A program made the translations under genes and the position numbers. Under the pieces are notes generated by a model that was given only the letters and a program-made list of their open reading frames with translations, ran no database searches and was not told the DNA's origin. 64,000 nt of DNA from Roseateles depolymerans (GTDB lineage: Bacteria > Pseudomonadota > Gammaproteobacteria > Burkholderiales > Burkholderiaceae_C): positions 935,694 through 999,693 of the forward strand of contig NZ_QUMT01000002.1 in NCBI RefSeq assembly GCF_003387155.1, read 5' to 3'. Of this stretch, positions 1 through 8,456 are shown one piece after another; within the stretch, counting starts at the first letter, position 1, and the number at the start of each line of letters is the position of its first letter.

Positions 1-1186
1 CGGCCGACTGCGCGGTGGCGGCGGCCTGAGCCTGGGAGCCTTTGCGGATCTGCTCCAGCGCGATCATGATCTGGCTGGCCGCGCGGGTGATTTCCTGCAC
101 CGTGCTGGAGAGTTCCTCCGCCGCCGACGCCACTTCCTCGGCGCTCTTGGCGATGTCGGTCGAGTTCTTCAGTTCCTCGGCGATCTCGGACAGGCTGGCG
201 GCGGTCTGCTCGCATTCGGCCAGGGCGGTGGCCTGCTCCTCGATGGTCTTGGCCGATTCCTCGCAGGCAGAGCCCTGTTCGGTGGCGGCTGCGGCGATCT
301 GCTCGGCGCCCTTGAGGGCCTGCTGAGCCGCCACGCTGCTCTGGCTGGCGGCGGTGGCAATTTGCAGCGCGCCGCTGACGATCTCGCCGGCGTCCGTGCG
401 GATGCGGTCCAGTTGCTCGGTGATGACCTGGCTCTTCTGGACTTCGCTCTGGATGGTGTCGGCCGACTCATTGATGCCGCCGGCAATGCTCTGCACTTCG
501 GTCTGGATCTGGGCCACCAGATCCTGGATTTGCTTGGCGCTTTTTTCGCTGGTCTCGGCCAGGGTGCGGACCTCATCGGCCACTACCGCAAAGCCCTTGC
601 CATGCTGGCCGGCGCGGGCCGCCTCGATGGCCGCGTTCAGGGCCAGCAGGTTGGTCTGGTCGGCGATGCGGGCCACGGCCTTGACGATGTCGCCGATGTT
701 GGCGGCCTGGCGTTCCAGCTCGGCCACCATCTTGACCGAATTGGCCTGCCGCTCGGCGGCCACGCCCACGGCGCCGATCGCGGCGGACACATCCTGGTTG
801 ATGCGAGCCGCCAGGTCGCGCATGGTTTCCGCCTTGGCCTGCGAGTGCTGGCAGGCATTGAGCTGGCGGGTCAACGCAGCGCTGATCTGGGTGATGGCTG
901 CCAGCGATTCCTGGGCGGCCCCGGAGGCTTCTTCCGCGCCGCCCGCAATCTGGTCAGAGGCGCGCTTGAGTTCCTCGGCGGCCGAGGCCGCTTCGTTGAT
1001 GCCGGCGGCCAGTTGCGCACTGGCACTGGCCACCCGCTCGGCGGCCTGCTGCTGCTTGGCCAGGGTCCGGGCCCGGCGGCGGTTCGCCTCTGCATCCCGG
1101 TTGACCTGACGATTCAGGCCTTTGGCCACGATCGCCGGCGCGGGTTGAGTGTCCAGGGCCTGGCGGTTTTTCATCACCAAAGACAT
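1..1186 (-). CDS. Soluble methyl-accepting chemotaxis protein with tandem signalling modules (3' end beyond window)
   Basis: The minus strand encodes at least 395 residues from the ATG at 1186 and is open to the window edge, so the C-terminus is missing. There is no signal peptide or membrane segment: a basic N-terminus leads at about residue 40 into alanine/glutamate-rich helices. Around residues 173-200 is the MCP hairpin tip ([20 protein letters not shown]), which contacts CheA and CheW. After the mirrored descending helix the protein starts another MCP-like helix ([19 protein letters not shown], near residue 350), so a second signalling module probably follows outside the window. I infer a cytoplasmic array receptor. 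The chemoreceptor family is certain; the tandem architecture is inferred because the second tip is not visible. Confidence 0.93.
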   Translation of the reverse strand, partial: MSLVMKNRQALDTQPAPAIVAKGLNRQVNRDAEANRRRARTLAKQQQAAERVASASAQLAAGINEAASAAEELKRASDQIAGGAEEASGAAQESLAAITQISAALTRQLNACQHSQAKAETMRDLAARINQDVSAAIGAVGVAAERQANSVKMVAELERQAANIGDIVKAVARIADQTNLLALNAAIEAARAGQHGKGFAVVADEVRTLAETSEKSAKQIQDLVAQIQTEVQSIAGGINESADTIQSEVQKSQVITEQLDRIRTDAGEIVSGALQIATAASQSSVAAQQALKGAEQIAAAATEQGSACEESAKTIEEQATALAECEQTAASLSEIAEELKNSTDIAKSAEEVASAAEELSSTVQEITRAASQIMIALEQIRKGSQAQAAATAQSA

Positions 1187-1527
1187 GTCTGAGCTCCTTG
1201 ATCTGCCGTGGGGCGCGGCACCGTCCCTCGGTGCTTGGGGCGCGTCCACGAGCAAAAATTTAAATCCTCAAACAGTAAAAGAGAAAGTATCAAATCCCTC
1301 AAATCGGCATATTTGCCTCACTAATGTGATGAATGTGGCGGTTTCAAGTTAATAGAAATGATTTTGATCGATCCAGCTTCCCGTCTTGTCCGTAACGCGC
1401 GCGTCTGTGGGCCACCCCTCAAAGTTGAGTAGCATTTGCCAGCCAGCCCTCGCTCCTGCGCAGAGGCTCGGCGACATCACCTGCGAACCACGCGGGGATG
1501 CCCAACGAAACGCCTGGGAGGACATGA
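1187..1527. other. Divergent intergenic region, AT-rich
   Basis: This 341-base gap between the chemoreceptor and the next plus-strand gene is clearly more AT-rich than its surroundings from about 1255 to 1375, as expected for divergent promoters. On the minus strand GCCGATTT at 1301-1308 resembles the -10 of a flagellar sigma-28 promoter, but the matching -35 position (1320-1327) fits poorly. No convincing gene is seen. Confidence 0.5.
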
Positions 1528-1986
1528 ATGACTGTGATGAAACGTACCGGCAGCGCTGTGACGGCGGCCCTGCTGCTGACCGCCGCCTTGGCCACCCCCG
1601 CCCACGCGCATCGCGGCGGCTTGAGCCGTGCGAGTGAAGCCTCGCTGGTGCCGGTGGCGGTGTCCGTCGCCGTGCCGGCCATCCTGATCGGCGCGGCCAT
1701 CGGCGTGACCGTGGGCCTCACGGTCAAGGCCGTGGAGTCCACGGCGCAGGGCACGGTCTGGGTGCTGGAGCGGGCTTCCGACGGCGTGCAGTTCAGCGTG
1801 CGATTCGTCAGCGATGCGGTGGGCGCGTCCGTCGTGGGCGTGGGTACGGCGGTCACCGTGAGCGTGGTGGGGACGGGCTACATCCTGTCCAAGGCGGGGG
1901 AGGTGATTGCCTTCATTCCCAATGAGATCGGCGCCTCGCTGCTGCACAACGAGCGTGTCACTCGCAAGGACGAGGTGCTGCGATGA
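1528..1986 (+). CDS. Small secreted or membrane-anchored protein of unknown function
   Basis: A 152-residue protein. The N-terminus (MTVMKRTGSAVTAALLLTAA, then ending PAHA) is a standard Sec signal peptide. The mature part starts HRGG and then has a long stretch rich in valine, glycine and alanine (about residues 45-75 and 95-120) that could be one or two weak membrane segments, ending in a charged tail. The start at 1528 is favoured by GGGAGGA at 1516-1522. The stop overlaps the start of the DUF2145 gene, so the two are translationally coupled and probably work together in the envelope. I do not recognise the family. Confidence 0.72.
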   Translation: MTVMKRTGSAVTAALLLTAALATPAHAHRGGLSRASEASLVPVAVSVAVPAILIGAAIGVTVGLTVKAVESTAQGTVWVLERASDGVQFSVRFVSDAVGASVVGVGTAVTVSVVGTGYILSKAGEVIAFIPNEIGASLLHNERVTRKDEVLR

Positions 1987-2879
1987 GCGCGAAGGGGTGG
2001 GCGATTCAGCGGATGTCGATTCAGCGCCCGTCGCTGCGCCACCTCGCCGACACGGCGGGGGCTTTCCTGCGGCCCGTTTTGCTTGTGGGGGCCACCGCGG
2101 TCGCCATGGCGCTGGCGATGCCCGGCGCCGCCCATGCCGGCCGGACCTGCGAAGAAACCCCGCTGACGCCCGAGCAGGTGCGCAACGGCATGGCCCTGGC
2201 GCAGGCCACGGCCGAGGCGCTGGACCGGTCCGGCGCGCAGGTGGTGCTGCTGGCGCGTGCCGGGCAGAACCTCGATGAATACGGGCTGCGCTGGTCCCAT
2301 GTCGGCTACGTCTACCGGGACGTCGATGCGGGCGGCAAGCCCGTCTGGCGCGTGATGCACAAGCTCAATGAGTGCGGCACCGCGCAGGCCGACTTGTATC
2401 GGCAAGGGCTGGCGGAGTTCTTCATGGACCGCCCCTACCGGATGGAGGGCGCGTTCTCGGTGCTCAAGCCGGCCCTGCAGGACGCGTTGCTGCCGGTGCT
2501 CAAGGACAACGCCCGTGCCGCCGCCCTGCACACCCCGGCCTACAGCATGCTGGCCTATCCGTGGTCGCAGCAGTACCAGCAGAGCAACCAGTGGGCGCTG
2601 GAGACACTGGCGGGCGCGGCGGCGCCGGGTGAAGTCTTCAACCGGCCGCAGGCCCAGCAGTGGCTCAAGAGCGCGGGTTACCAGCCCAGCGACCTGAAGA
2701 TCTCCACCTTCAAGCGGCTGGGGGCGCGCATCGGCATGGCCAATGTGGCCTTCGACGACCATCCGTCCGCCCGGCGCTACAGCGGCCATATCGACACCAC
2801 CACGGCGGACACGATCTTCCAGTGGTTATCCCGCAGCGGTTGGGGAGCGGCGCCGACCATCGTGCGCATGCCGCGCTGA
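1983..2879 (+). CDS. DUF2145 family secreted protein
   Basis: A 298-residue exported protein. A long N-terminal region ends in a hydrophobic core and the cleavage-like PGAAHA near residue 50; the ATG at 2013 would give a more normal signal peptide. The mature part (RTCEETPLTPEQVRNGMAL, SHVGYVYRDV, HKLNECGTA) matches what I know of DUF2145, a proteobacterial predicted secreted family. The His in SHVG and a later SNQW recall permuted NlpC/P60-like folds, but no Cys sits where the nucleophile would be, so I make no enzymatic claim. It overlaps the preceding gene by four bases (ATGA). Confidence 0.78.
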   Translation: MSAKGWAIQRMSIQRPSLRHLADTAGAFLRPVLLVGATAVAMALAMPGAAHAGRTCEETPLTPEQVRNGMALAQATAEALDRSGAQVVLLARAGQNLDEYGLRWSHVGYVYRDVDAGGKPVWRVMHKLNECGTAQADLYRQGLAEFFMDRPYRMEGAFSVLKPALQDALLPVLKDNARAAALHTPAYSMLAYPWSQQYQQSNQWALETLAGAAAPGEVFNRPQAQQWLKSAGYQPSDLKISTFKRLGARIGMANVAFDDHPSARRYSGHIDTTTADTIFQWLSRSGWGAAPTIVRMPR

Positions 2880-3055
2880 TCGGGCGAGGGCGATGGCGAG
2901 GAATGGTGCGGGGGGGCGCGGTGGGGTGCGCCCGGCCGCCGCTCTGACATTCGCACGCAAGACGTGGCCCCGGACCCTGTTGTCACGGACGTGACACCGG
3001 CGGCCGACACAGTGCTGCGCTGTTGTCAACGCGCCGTTTCGGCCCCGCTTCCGTG

Positions 3056-4687
3056 ATGCACCTCCTCCGCGCCTCTTCGACGGCCCGCAGCCGTTTCTTC
3101 CTGTCCTCCGTCGCCATGGCGGCCGCAGTGGCCCTCGCTTCCTGCGGCGGCAGCGACAGCACCGACCCCATGGAACAGGGCGCCTGGACCACCGGCGACC
3201 TGCATGTGCACACGGTGCAATCGGACGACTCCCGCACCACCCAGACCCTGGACTTCGTCCTCGGCAAGGCCTTCACGACGCATGGCCTGGACTGGATGGC
3301 GGTGACCAACCACCTGCGCTCGTCCAAGTACGACAACAACGGCACGCTGCTGACCGCGCCGGTGGCCTTTGCCTACGGCATGGAAGCGTACGAGATGCCC
3401 CGCATCAAGGCCTTGCAGGCGGCGGGCACCTACAGCAACAAGCTGATCTTCTCCGGCTTCGAATGGGATGCCCCGGCGCATGACCATATCGGCGTCGGCA
3501 TCTTCGACGGCGGCACCGCAGGCACGCCGCTGACGTCGTCGCCCAGTGCCTTCAAGGAATTCCAGTGGGTCTTCACCACGGCCGATGCATCGCTGTTCAA
3601 GGCGGAGGATGTGACCCGCTTCCAGGCGAAATACCCGCAGCGGTTCAACAGCACGGCCGCGGACACGCTCAAGGGCATCAGCTGGCTGAAGGACAACTAT
3701 CCGGACACCAGCTACGCGCTGATCAACCACCCGTCCCGCAATCCCGGCAAGTACACGATTGCCGATTTCCGCCAGATGAATGACCTGGCGCCGAAGATCG
3801 TGTTTGCCATCGAGGGCATGGTGGGCAACCAGATGGAGCCGGACCGGGGCGGCTACACCTCTGCCTATGTCGATGCGAACCTGCCCAACCGCACCTATGG
3901 CGGCACCGATGCAGTGGTGGCCAAGGTCGGGGGCGTGTGGGATGCGCTGCTGGGGGAGGGCCGCCGCATCTGGAACGTGGCCAACTCGGATTCCCACTTC
4001 GAGATCGACGCGGCGGGCAACAGCTCGGGGTATTTCCCGGGCGAGTATGCGAAGAACCATGTGTGGGTGCCGAAGGGCAACACTGGCGTGGCCGGCCTGC
4101 TCGACAGCCTGCGCGCCGGCCGCAGCTTCGGGGTGTTCGGCGACCTGATCCAGGCGCTGGACTTCACCGCCAGCGCCGATTCGGCCAAGGCCGCCATGGG
4201 GCAGGACCTGCCGACGGCAGCGGGTCGCACCGTCACGCTGACCATTCGCTTCAAGAGCCCGGCGGTGAACAACTACCAGCGTCCGGTGAACAGCGGCAAC
4301 CTGGGCAACATGGTGCCGAAGGTGCATCACGTCGACCTGATCGTGGGCGATGTGGGACCGAAGGCCGCGCCGGGCACCGAGGCCTACAACCTGGCCACCA
4401 ACCCCAGCACCCGGGTGCTCAAGCGCTTCACCAGCGCCGACTGGAAGCAGGACGCCGACGGCTACTACAGCGTGACCACCACCGTCACGGCCAGCAAGAG
4501 CCAGTACTTCCGGCTGCGTGGCACCAACCTGGCGGAAAACGTGGCGGGCCTGAGTGCCGCCGGCGAGCCGCTGCCCGACCAGAAGATCACCACCACCGAC
4601 AACGCCACCCGGCATGACCAGATCAACGACCGGAACTACGGCAGCCTGTGGTTCTATTCGAACCCGATCTTTGTGACGGTGAAATAA
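3056..4687 (+). CDS. PHP-domain lipoprotein (CehA/McbA-type metallohydrolase)
   Basis: The ATG at 3056 gives 543 residues beginning with a lipoprotein signal (VALASC, lipid-modified Cys30). Immediately after comes the PHP metal-binding start GDLHVHTVQSDDS (His50 and His52), followed by DWMAVTNH, ALINHPSR and NSDSHFE, the remaining metal ligands expected of PHP amidohydrolase-like enzymes. Family members act as phosphoesterases or metal-dependent hydrolases; the substrate cannot be told here. The C-terminal 200 residues look like a beta-rich accessory domain. It lies 78 bases upstream of a DUF5916 outer-membrane protein. An upstream TTG at 3023 is in frame, but the ATG places the signal peptide correctly. 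Confidence 0.85.
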   Translation: MHLLRASSTARSRFFLSSVAMAAAVALASCGGSDSTDPMEQGAWTTGDLHVHTVQSDDSRTTQTLDFVLGKAFTTHGLDWMAVTNHLRSSKYDNNGTLLTAPVAFAYGMEAYEMPRIKALQAAGTYSNKLIFSGFEWDAPAHDHIGVGIFDGGTAGTPLTSSPSAFKEFQWVFTTADASLFKAEDVTRFQAKYPQRFNSTAADTLKGISWLKDNYPDTSYALINHPSRNPGKYTIADFRQMNDLAPKIVFAIEGMVGNQMEPDRGGYTSAYVDANLPNRTYGGTDAVVAKVGGVWDALLGEGRRIWNVANSDSHFEIDAAGNSSGYFPGEYAKNHVWVPKGNTGVAGLLDSLRAGRSFGVFGDLIQALDFTASADSAKAAMGQDLPTAAGRTVTLTIRFKSPAVNNYQRPVNSGNLGNMVPKVHHVDLIVGDVGPKAAPGTEAYNLATNPSTRVLKRFTSADWKQDADGYYSVTTTVTASKSQYFRLRGTNLAENVAGLSAAGEPLPDQKITTTDNATRHDQINDRNYGSLWFYSNPIFVTVK

Positions 4688-4765
4688 CAGCCCTGCGTCG
4701 CCCACGGTGACATACTCCCGGCCACTCCGGCACACATCGACCGGGGAGTGAGCAGGATCCGGGGA

Positions 4766-7198
4766 GTGAAGTTGCTGTCTTGTCTTTTGTCACCGTGGCC
4801 GCGCCGTTGGGCACCAGCCCTGTGCCTGCTGGGCAGCACAGCGGCCGCCCAGGCCTTCGAGGTGCTGCCCCTTGGCCGCGACGACGCGCCGGTGGTGATC
4901 GATGGCCGTCTGGACGAGGCGGTCTGGCAACGTGCCGCGGTGCATGGCCGCTTTGCCCAATTGCAGCCCACCGCGGGCGCCGGCCATCCGCAGGATCTTC
5001 GGACCGAAGTCCGGGTGGTGGCCGACGCTCGGGCGCTGGTCATCGGCATCCGCGCGTGGTCGGCCCAGCCGCCGCGCAGCCTGTTGTCCCGGCGGGACGC
5101 CGTGCAGCGGGACCAGGACATGGTCGGCGTGTGGATCGACACCAACGGCCGCGGCGAGTCCGCCATGTTCGTCAAGGCGAGCCTGGCGGGCGTCGTGACC
5201 GACGGGCTTTATCGCGCCTCGGATGATGAAGAGGACCTGGGGCCGGATTTCCCCGTCCAGGTGGCGGCCGTTCGGCTGCCCGACGGCTACAGCATGGAGA
5301 TCCGCTGGCCGCTGTCGGCGCTGAGGTATCCCTATCAGGCGGCGGCCCCGTGGCGCATGGTGGTGGCCCGCGCGGTGCCCAGTGCCAATGATCTGCTGCT
5401 GGTCAGCGGCGAAGCGGACGCCGAGGCGCTGAGCTTCCTGCATGCCAGTGAGCCGGTCACCGGACTGACGACGGTGCTGTCCCGCCATCGGGACCAGCCG
5501 GAGGGCGACGTGACGGTGGAATGGACCGGCCGATCGGTGCGGTCCGAAGGCGCCACGTCGAACCGCGGCAGTGTGGGCGTGGAAGGCTGGTGGCGTCCGC
5601 GCGCTGATTGGCTGGTGAATGCCACGCTGAATCCGGACTTTGCGCAGGTGGACATCGACGCGCCGCAGACCAGTGGCAACCGCGCGGTGGCGCTCGCGTT
5701 GCCGGAGAAGCGACGCTACTTTCTGGAGAGCGCGGACGTGCTGGGGCTGCCTTTGTCCGGCTTTTACTCCCGCACCGTGGCCGACCCGCGCTGGGGCGTA
5801 CGCGCCACCTGGCGGGGCGAGCAGGCGGACGCCACCTTGCTGCTGGCGGAAGATCGCGCGGGCACCGTGGTCACGCGTGGGCGCCCTTGGGGGACGGACG
5901 AATGGACCTTGGGCGCGCCGAGCAGCGCCCAGGTGCTGCGCAGCCGTTGGCAGGTCGGCGCGGCGGGCGGCCATCCCGACCGCAGTGAACACAACCCGGT
6001 AGGCGGCAAAGTCGGTGTCGAGGAGCGCGACCCGCAACGCGGCAATGAGCGCGGCAATGAGCGCGGCTATGAAGGCGGCGACGATGCCAGCAAGACAGGC
6101 GACCATCAGGCGCTGACCCTGGGCACCTTGTTGTCCCGAAGGACGCTGGAGGGCGCAGGACAGGGCGAGTTGCTGGGCGTGGACGGACTCTGGCGACAGA
6201 GCCACCAGGGTCGCCACTGGAAAGCACAATGGAGCCTGATGGCCAGCCGGCACACGCTGTCCGTCGACGGTGACGACCGCGTCACTACCGGCCGAGGTCC
6301 GCTGCGGCGTGACGCTTCTGCCTGGGCCAATCTGCTCTACAGCGACGACGATTGGCTCAATGCGGCCGAGGTCTCGGTGATCGGCCCGGACTTCGTGAAT
6401 CTGCTGGGCTTTGTGGACCAGGCCGGGCTGTGGCGAGCCTCGGGCGAGCTGAATCGGCGTCTCGGGGAATTCCGGCTGCCTGGCGACCTGCTGCTGAATC
6501 AGCTGGAATGGCATTGGGGCTTCAAGGAGGCCCGAAGCCTGCGCGATGCCTCGCGCGATGAACCGGGCGGCGAGGTGATCCTTCGCGAACGCCGCACCGG
6601 CCTCTGGCTGGCCACGACGCGCCGCACGAATGCCTGGCTGCACCTCGGGCTGGATCAGCAGCGCGCCCGCAGTGGTGGCCGGCTGCACGACGTGCCTGCC
6701 TGGCACGGCGGCATCGAGACCACGCCCTTCGCCTGGATGGCTCGGCTGACGGCCGAAGGCAGCGTCGGGCGGCAGCTCGACACCGACCTGGACCGTGTGG
6801 GGCAGGGCGGCTGGTGGTCGCTGCAGGCCAGCACGCGGTGGGCCTTGCCGGGAGACCGGAGCCTGGAGATCGACCCGGTGCTCACCGGCACCCGGATCGC
6901 GGGCGAGGGGCCGTTCCCGGCGCTGCGCGAGACCGGGGTGCGGCTGCTGACGCTGCTGCATCTGAATGCGCGGGAGAGCCTGCGGGTGATCGTGCAGAAC
7001 GAGCGCAGCGGGCGCGGCGCGACGGCGCTCCAGGCCGCGGTGTCGGACACCAGCCGTCACCGGTCCCTGATGTGGAAGAAGCGGGTGTCGTCCCGCTGGC
7101 AGCTTGCGCTGGGCGCGCAGTGGGAATCGCGGCCGCAGCAGCCGTCGACGCGGGAGGTGTTCCTCAAGCTGGAGGCGGCGCTGGGTGAGGAGGGGTGA
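4766..7198 (+). CDS. DUF5916 outer-membrane protein with N-terminal CBM9/DOMON-like domain
   Basis: From the GTG at 4766 (AGGA at 4754-4757, eight bases upstream) this is 810 residues with a signal peptide ending AAAQA. Residues about 25-210 (VIDGRLDEAVWQRA, EVRVVADARALVIGI) match the carbohydrate-binding family 9-like domain that precedes DUF5916. The rest (NPDFAQVDID, PEKRRYFLESADV) is the DUF5916 region, expected to form a beta-barrel. Known members are uncharacterised outer-membrane proteins often near peptidases or hydrolases. A low-complexity loop of three 12-base repeats lies near residues 425-436. A second GTG at 4748 in a duplicated CCGGGGAGTGA context is a less likely start. Confidence 0.82.
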   Translation: MKLLSCLLSPWPRRWAPALCLLGSTAAAQAFEVLPLGRDDAPVVIDGRLDEAVWQRAAVHGRFAQLQPTAGAGHPQDLRTEVRVVADARALVIGIRAWSAQPPRSLLSRRDAVQRDQDMVGVWIDTNGRGESAMFVKASLAGVVTDGLYRASDDEEDLGPDFPVQVAAVRLPDGYSMEIRWPLSALRYPYQAAAPWRMVVARAVPSANDLLLVSGEADAEALSFLHASEPVTGLTTVLSRHRDQPEGDVTVEWTGRSVRSEGATSNRGSVGVEGWWRPRADWLVNATLNPDFAQVDIDAPQTSGNRAVALALPEKRRYFLESADVLGLPLSGFYSRTVADPRWGVRATWRGEQADATLLLAEDRAGTVVTRGRPWGTDEWTLGAPSSAQVLRSRWQVGAAGGHPDRSEHNPVGGKVGVEERDPQRGNERGNERGYEGGDDASKTGDHQALTLGTLLSRRTLEGAGQGELLGVDGLWRQSHQGRHWKAQWSLMASRHTLSVDGDDRVTTGRGPLRRDASAWANLLYSDDDWLNAAEVSVIGPDFVNLLGFVDQAGLWRASGELNRRLGEFRLPGDLLLNQLEWHWGFKEARSLRDASRDEPGGEVILRERRTGLWLATTRRTNAWLHLGLDQQRARSGGRLHDVPAWHGGIETTPFAWMARLTAEGSVGRQLDTDLDRVGQGGWWSLQASTRWALPGDRSLEIDPVLTGTRIAGEGPFPALRETGVRLLTLLHLNARESLRVIVQNERSGRGATALQAAVSDTSRHRSLMWKKRVSSRWQLALGAQWESRPQQPSTREVFLKLEAALGEEG
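6038..6073 (+). repeat. Three tandem 12-bp units inside the DUF5916 gene
   Basis: CGCGGCAATGAG occurs at 6038-6049 and 6050-6061, followed by the variant CGCGGCTATGAA at 6062-6073. It encodes an Arg-Gly-Asn-Glu type repeat, probably in an exposed barrel loop. It is in frame, so copy-number change would alter loop length without a frameshift. Confidence 0.85.
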
Positions 7199-7328
7199 AG
7201 GTGGGCGGATGAAGGCTGAGGGCTGACGGCTGAGGGGCGAGCGGGGAGGGCCGCCGCAGCGTGTCACGGCGGTAACCCATCTCAGGTCGAGCGTCGCGGG
7301 AGGGTCGCTTCACAATCGCGACCTTCTC

Positions 7329-8372
7329 ATGCACACCTCCAACACATCCCGCAGGCATCTCCTTTTATCGGCCCTGGCCGGGCTGACGGCCTTCCCAGGC
7401 CCCGGCGATTCAACACCTCTCAACGCCGCATCCTCTGGCCCAGCCTCCGGGCGATCCACTGACCCATCTTCCCGCACATCCCCCAGCAGCGCAGCCGGCG
7501 CCTTGGACTTGCGTGCGGGAGACCCGCCCGCCGTGCCCTTGCCTGCGGCGATCGGCCCGTATGCGCTGCCCAACACCTTTGTTCACCGCTTGCCTGACCC
7601 CGCAAGCGGGCGGCGGTATGAGGTGTGGGTGGACCTGCCCCCTGGTGTGTCCGCCGCCCAGTCGGCCATGCTGCCTTCCGTGTTTGTCACCGATGCGCCG
7701 TATGCCTTCCCCATGGTCCGCGCCTTGCGGCATCGGGTGGGCCAGCGCGGCCAGAACATCGCTGATTTCGTGCTGGTCGGTCTCGCCGGCCCGCCTGACG
7801 AATCCGCCGTCGACATGCGCAACCGCGACTACACGCCGACGGATCCGCTTCGACGCACGGCGCGGCGCACCCAGCACTACGGCGGCCAGGGGTACGGCGG
7901 CGGACCGGCCTACCTGCGGTACCTGGCTGACATCGCCGTGCCGGCCGTGTCTGCGCACTACGGGCTCGACCCTCGGCGGCGCCTGATCCTGGGGCATTCC
8001 TATGGCGCGCTGCTGGCCGCCCAGGCCCTGCTCACTCGCACCGAGCTGTTCAGTCACTACATTCTGGGCAGCCCCTCCTACTGGTTCGACGATGGCGTGC
8101 TGCTGGAGATGGCGGCCGCATATGTCCGGTCGCATCGGGACCTGGACGCGCGGCTCTTCCAGTACGTCGGTGCGGACGAAAGGCCCGGCCCGGGCGCGCG
8201 CAACAGCCGGGACGAAGACATGGTGGCGGACACCCGTCGGTTTCAGGCCGTGCTGGCACGTGGCCGCTTTTCGTCGCTGCGCATCCACAGCCAGGTGCTG
8301 CCGGGCGAAGACCACCTGACCGTTGCACCCTCCGGCGCTACGCGGGGCCTGCTCTGGTCGCTGCCGGGTTGA
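7329..8372 (+). CDS. Exported alpha/beta-hydrolase, putative esterase (PF00756-like)
   Basis: A 347-residue protein whose N-terminus contains a twin arginine before a hydrophobic stretch (SRRHLLLSALAGLTAF), suggesting Tat export, followed by a Ser/Pro-rich linker to about residue 70. The catalytic part has the nucleophile elbow RLILGHSYGALLA (GxSxG) and a late GEDHLTV that can supply the histidine. The overall pattern resembles the esterase D/enterobactin-esterase family. The substrate is unknown. It stands alone, 84 bases before the histidine kinase gene, with no obvious functional link. Confidence 0.78.
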   Translation: MHTSNTSRRHLLLSALAGLTAFPGPGDSTPLNAASSGPASGRSTDPSSRTSPSSAAGALDLRAGDPPAVPLPAAIGPYALPNTFVHRLPDPASGRRYEVWVDLPPGVSAAQSAMLPSVFVTDAPYAFPMVRALRHRVGQRGQNIADFVLVGLAGPPDESAVDMRNRDYTPTDPLRRTARRTQHYGGQGYGGGPAYLRYLADIAVPAVSAHYGLDPRRRLILGHSYGALLAAQALLTRTELFSHYILGSPSYWFDDGVLLEMAAAYVRSHRDLDARLFQYVGADERPGPGARNSRDEDMVADTRRFQAVLARGRFSSLRIHSQVLPGEDHLTVAPSGATRGLLWSLPG

Positions 8373-8456
8373 CCCTCTGAGGCACGGGCCGCTTCCGCCT
8401 GTCCCACGCCGCATCCGCAGACGGCACCCGAAGACGACATCCCTAGAATCGGCGCC

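Noticed and set aside
1301..1327. Possible flagellar sigma-28 promoter for the chemoreceptor
   Set aside because: The -10-like GCCGATTT is reasonable but the -35 position does not resemble TAAA, so I did not call a promoter.
4790..7267. Long open frame opposite the DUF5916 gene
   Set aside because: Arg/Pro/Ala/Gln-rich shadow without motif; the sense strand has a signal peptide and known domains.
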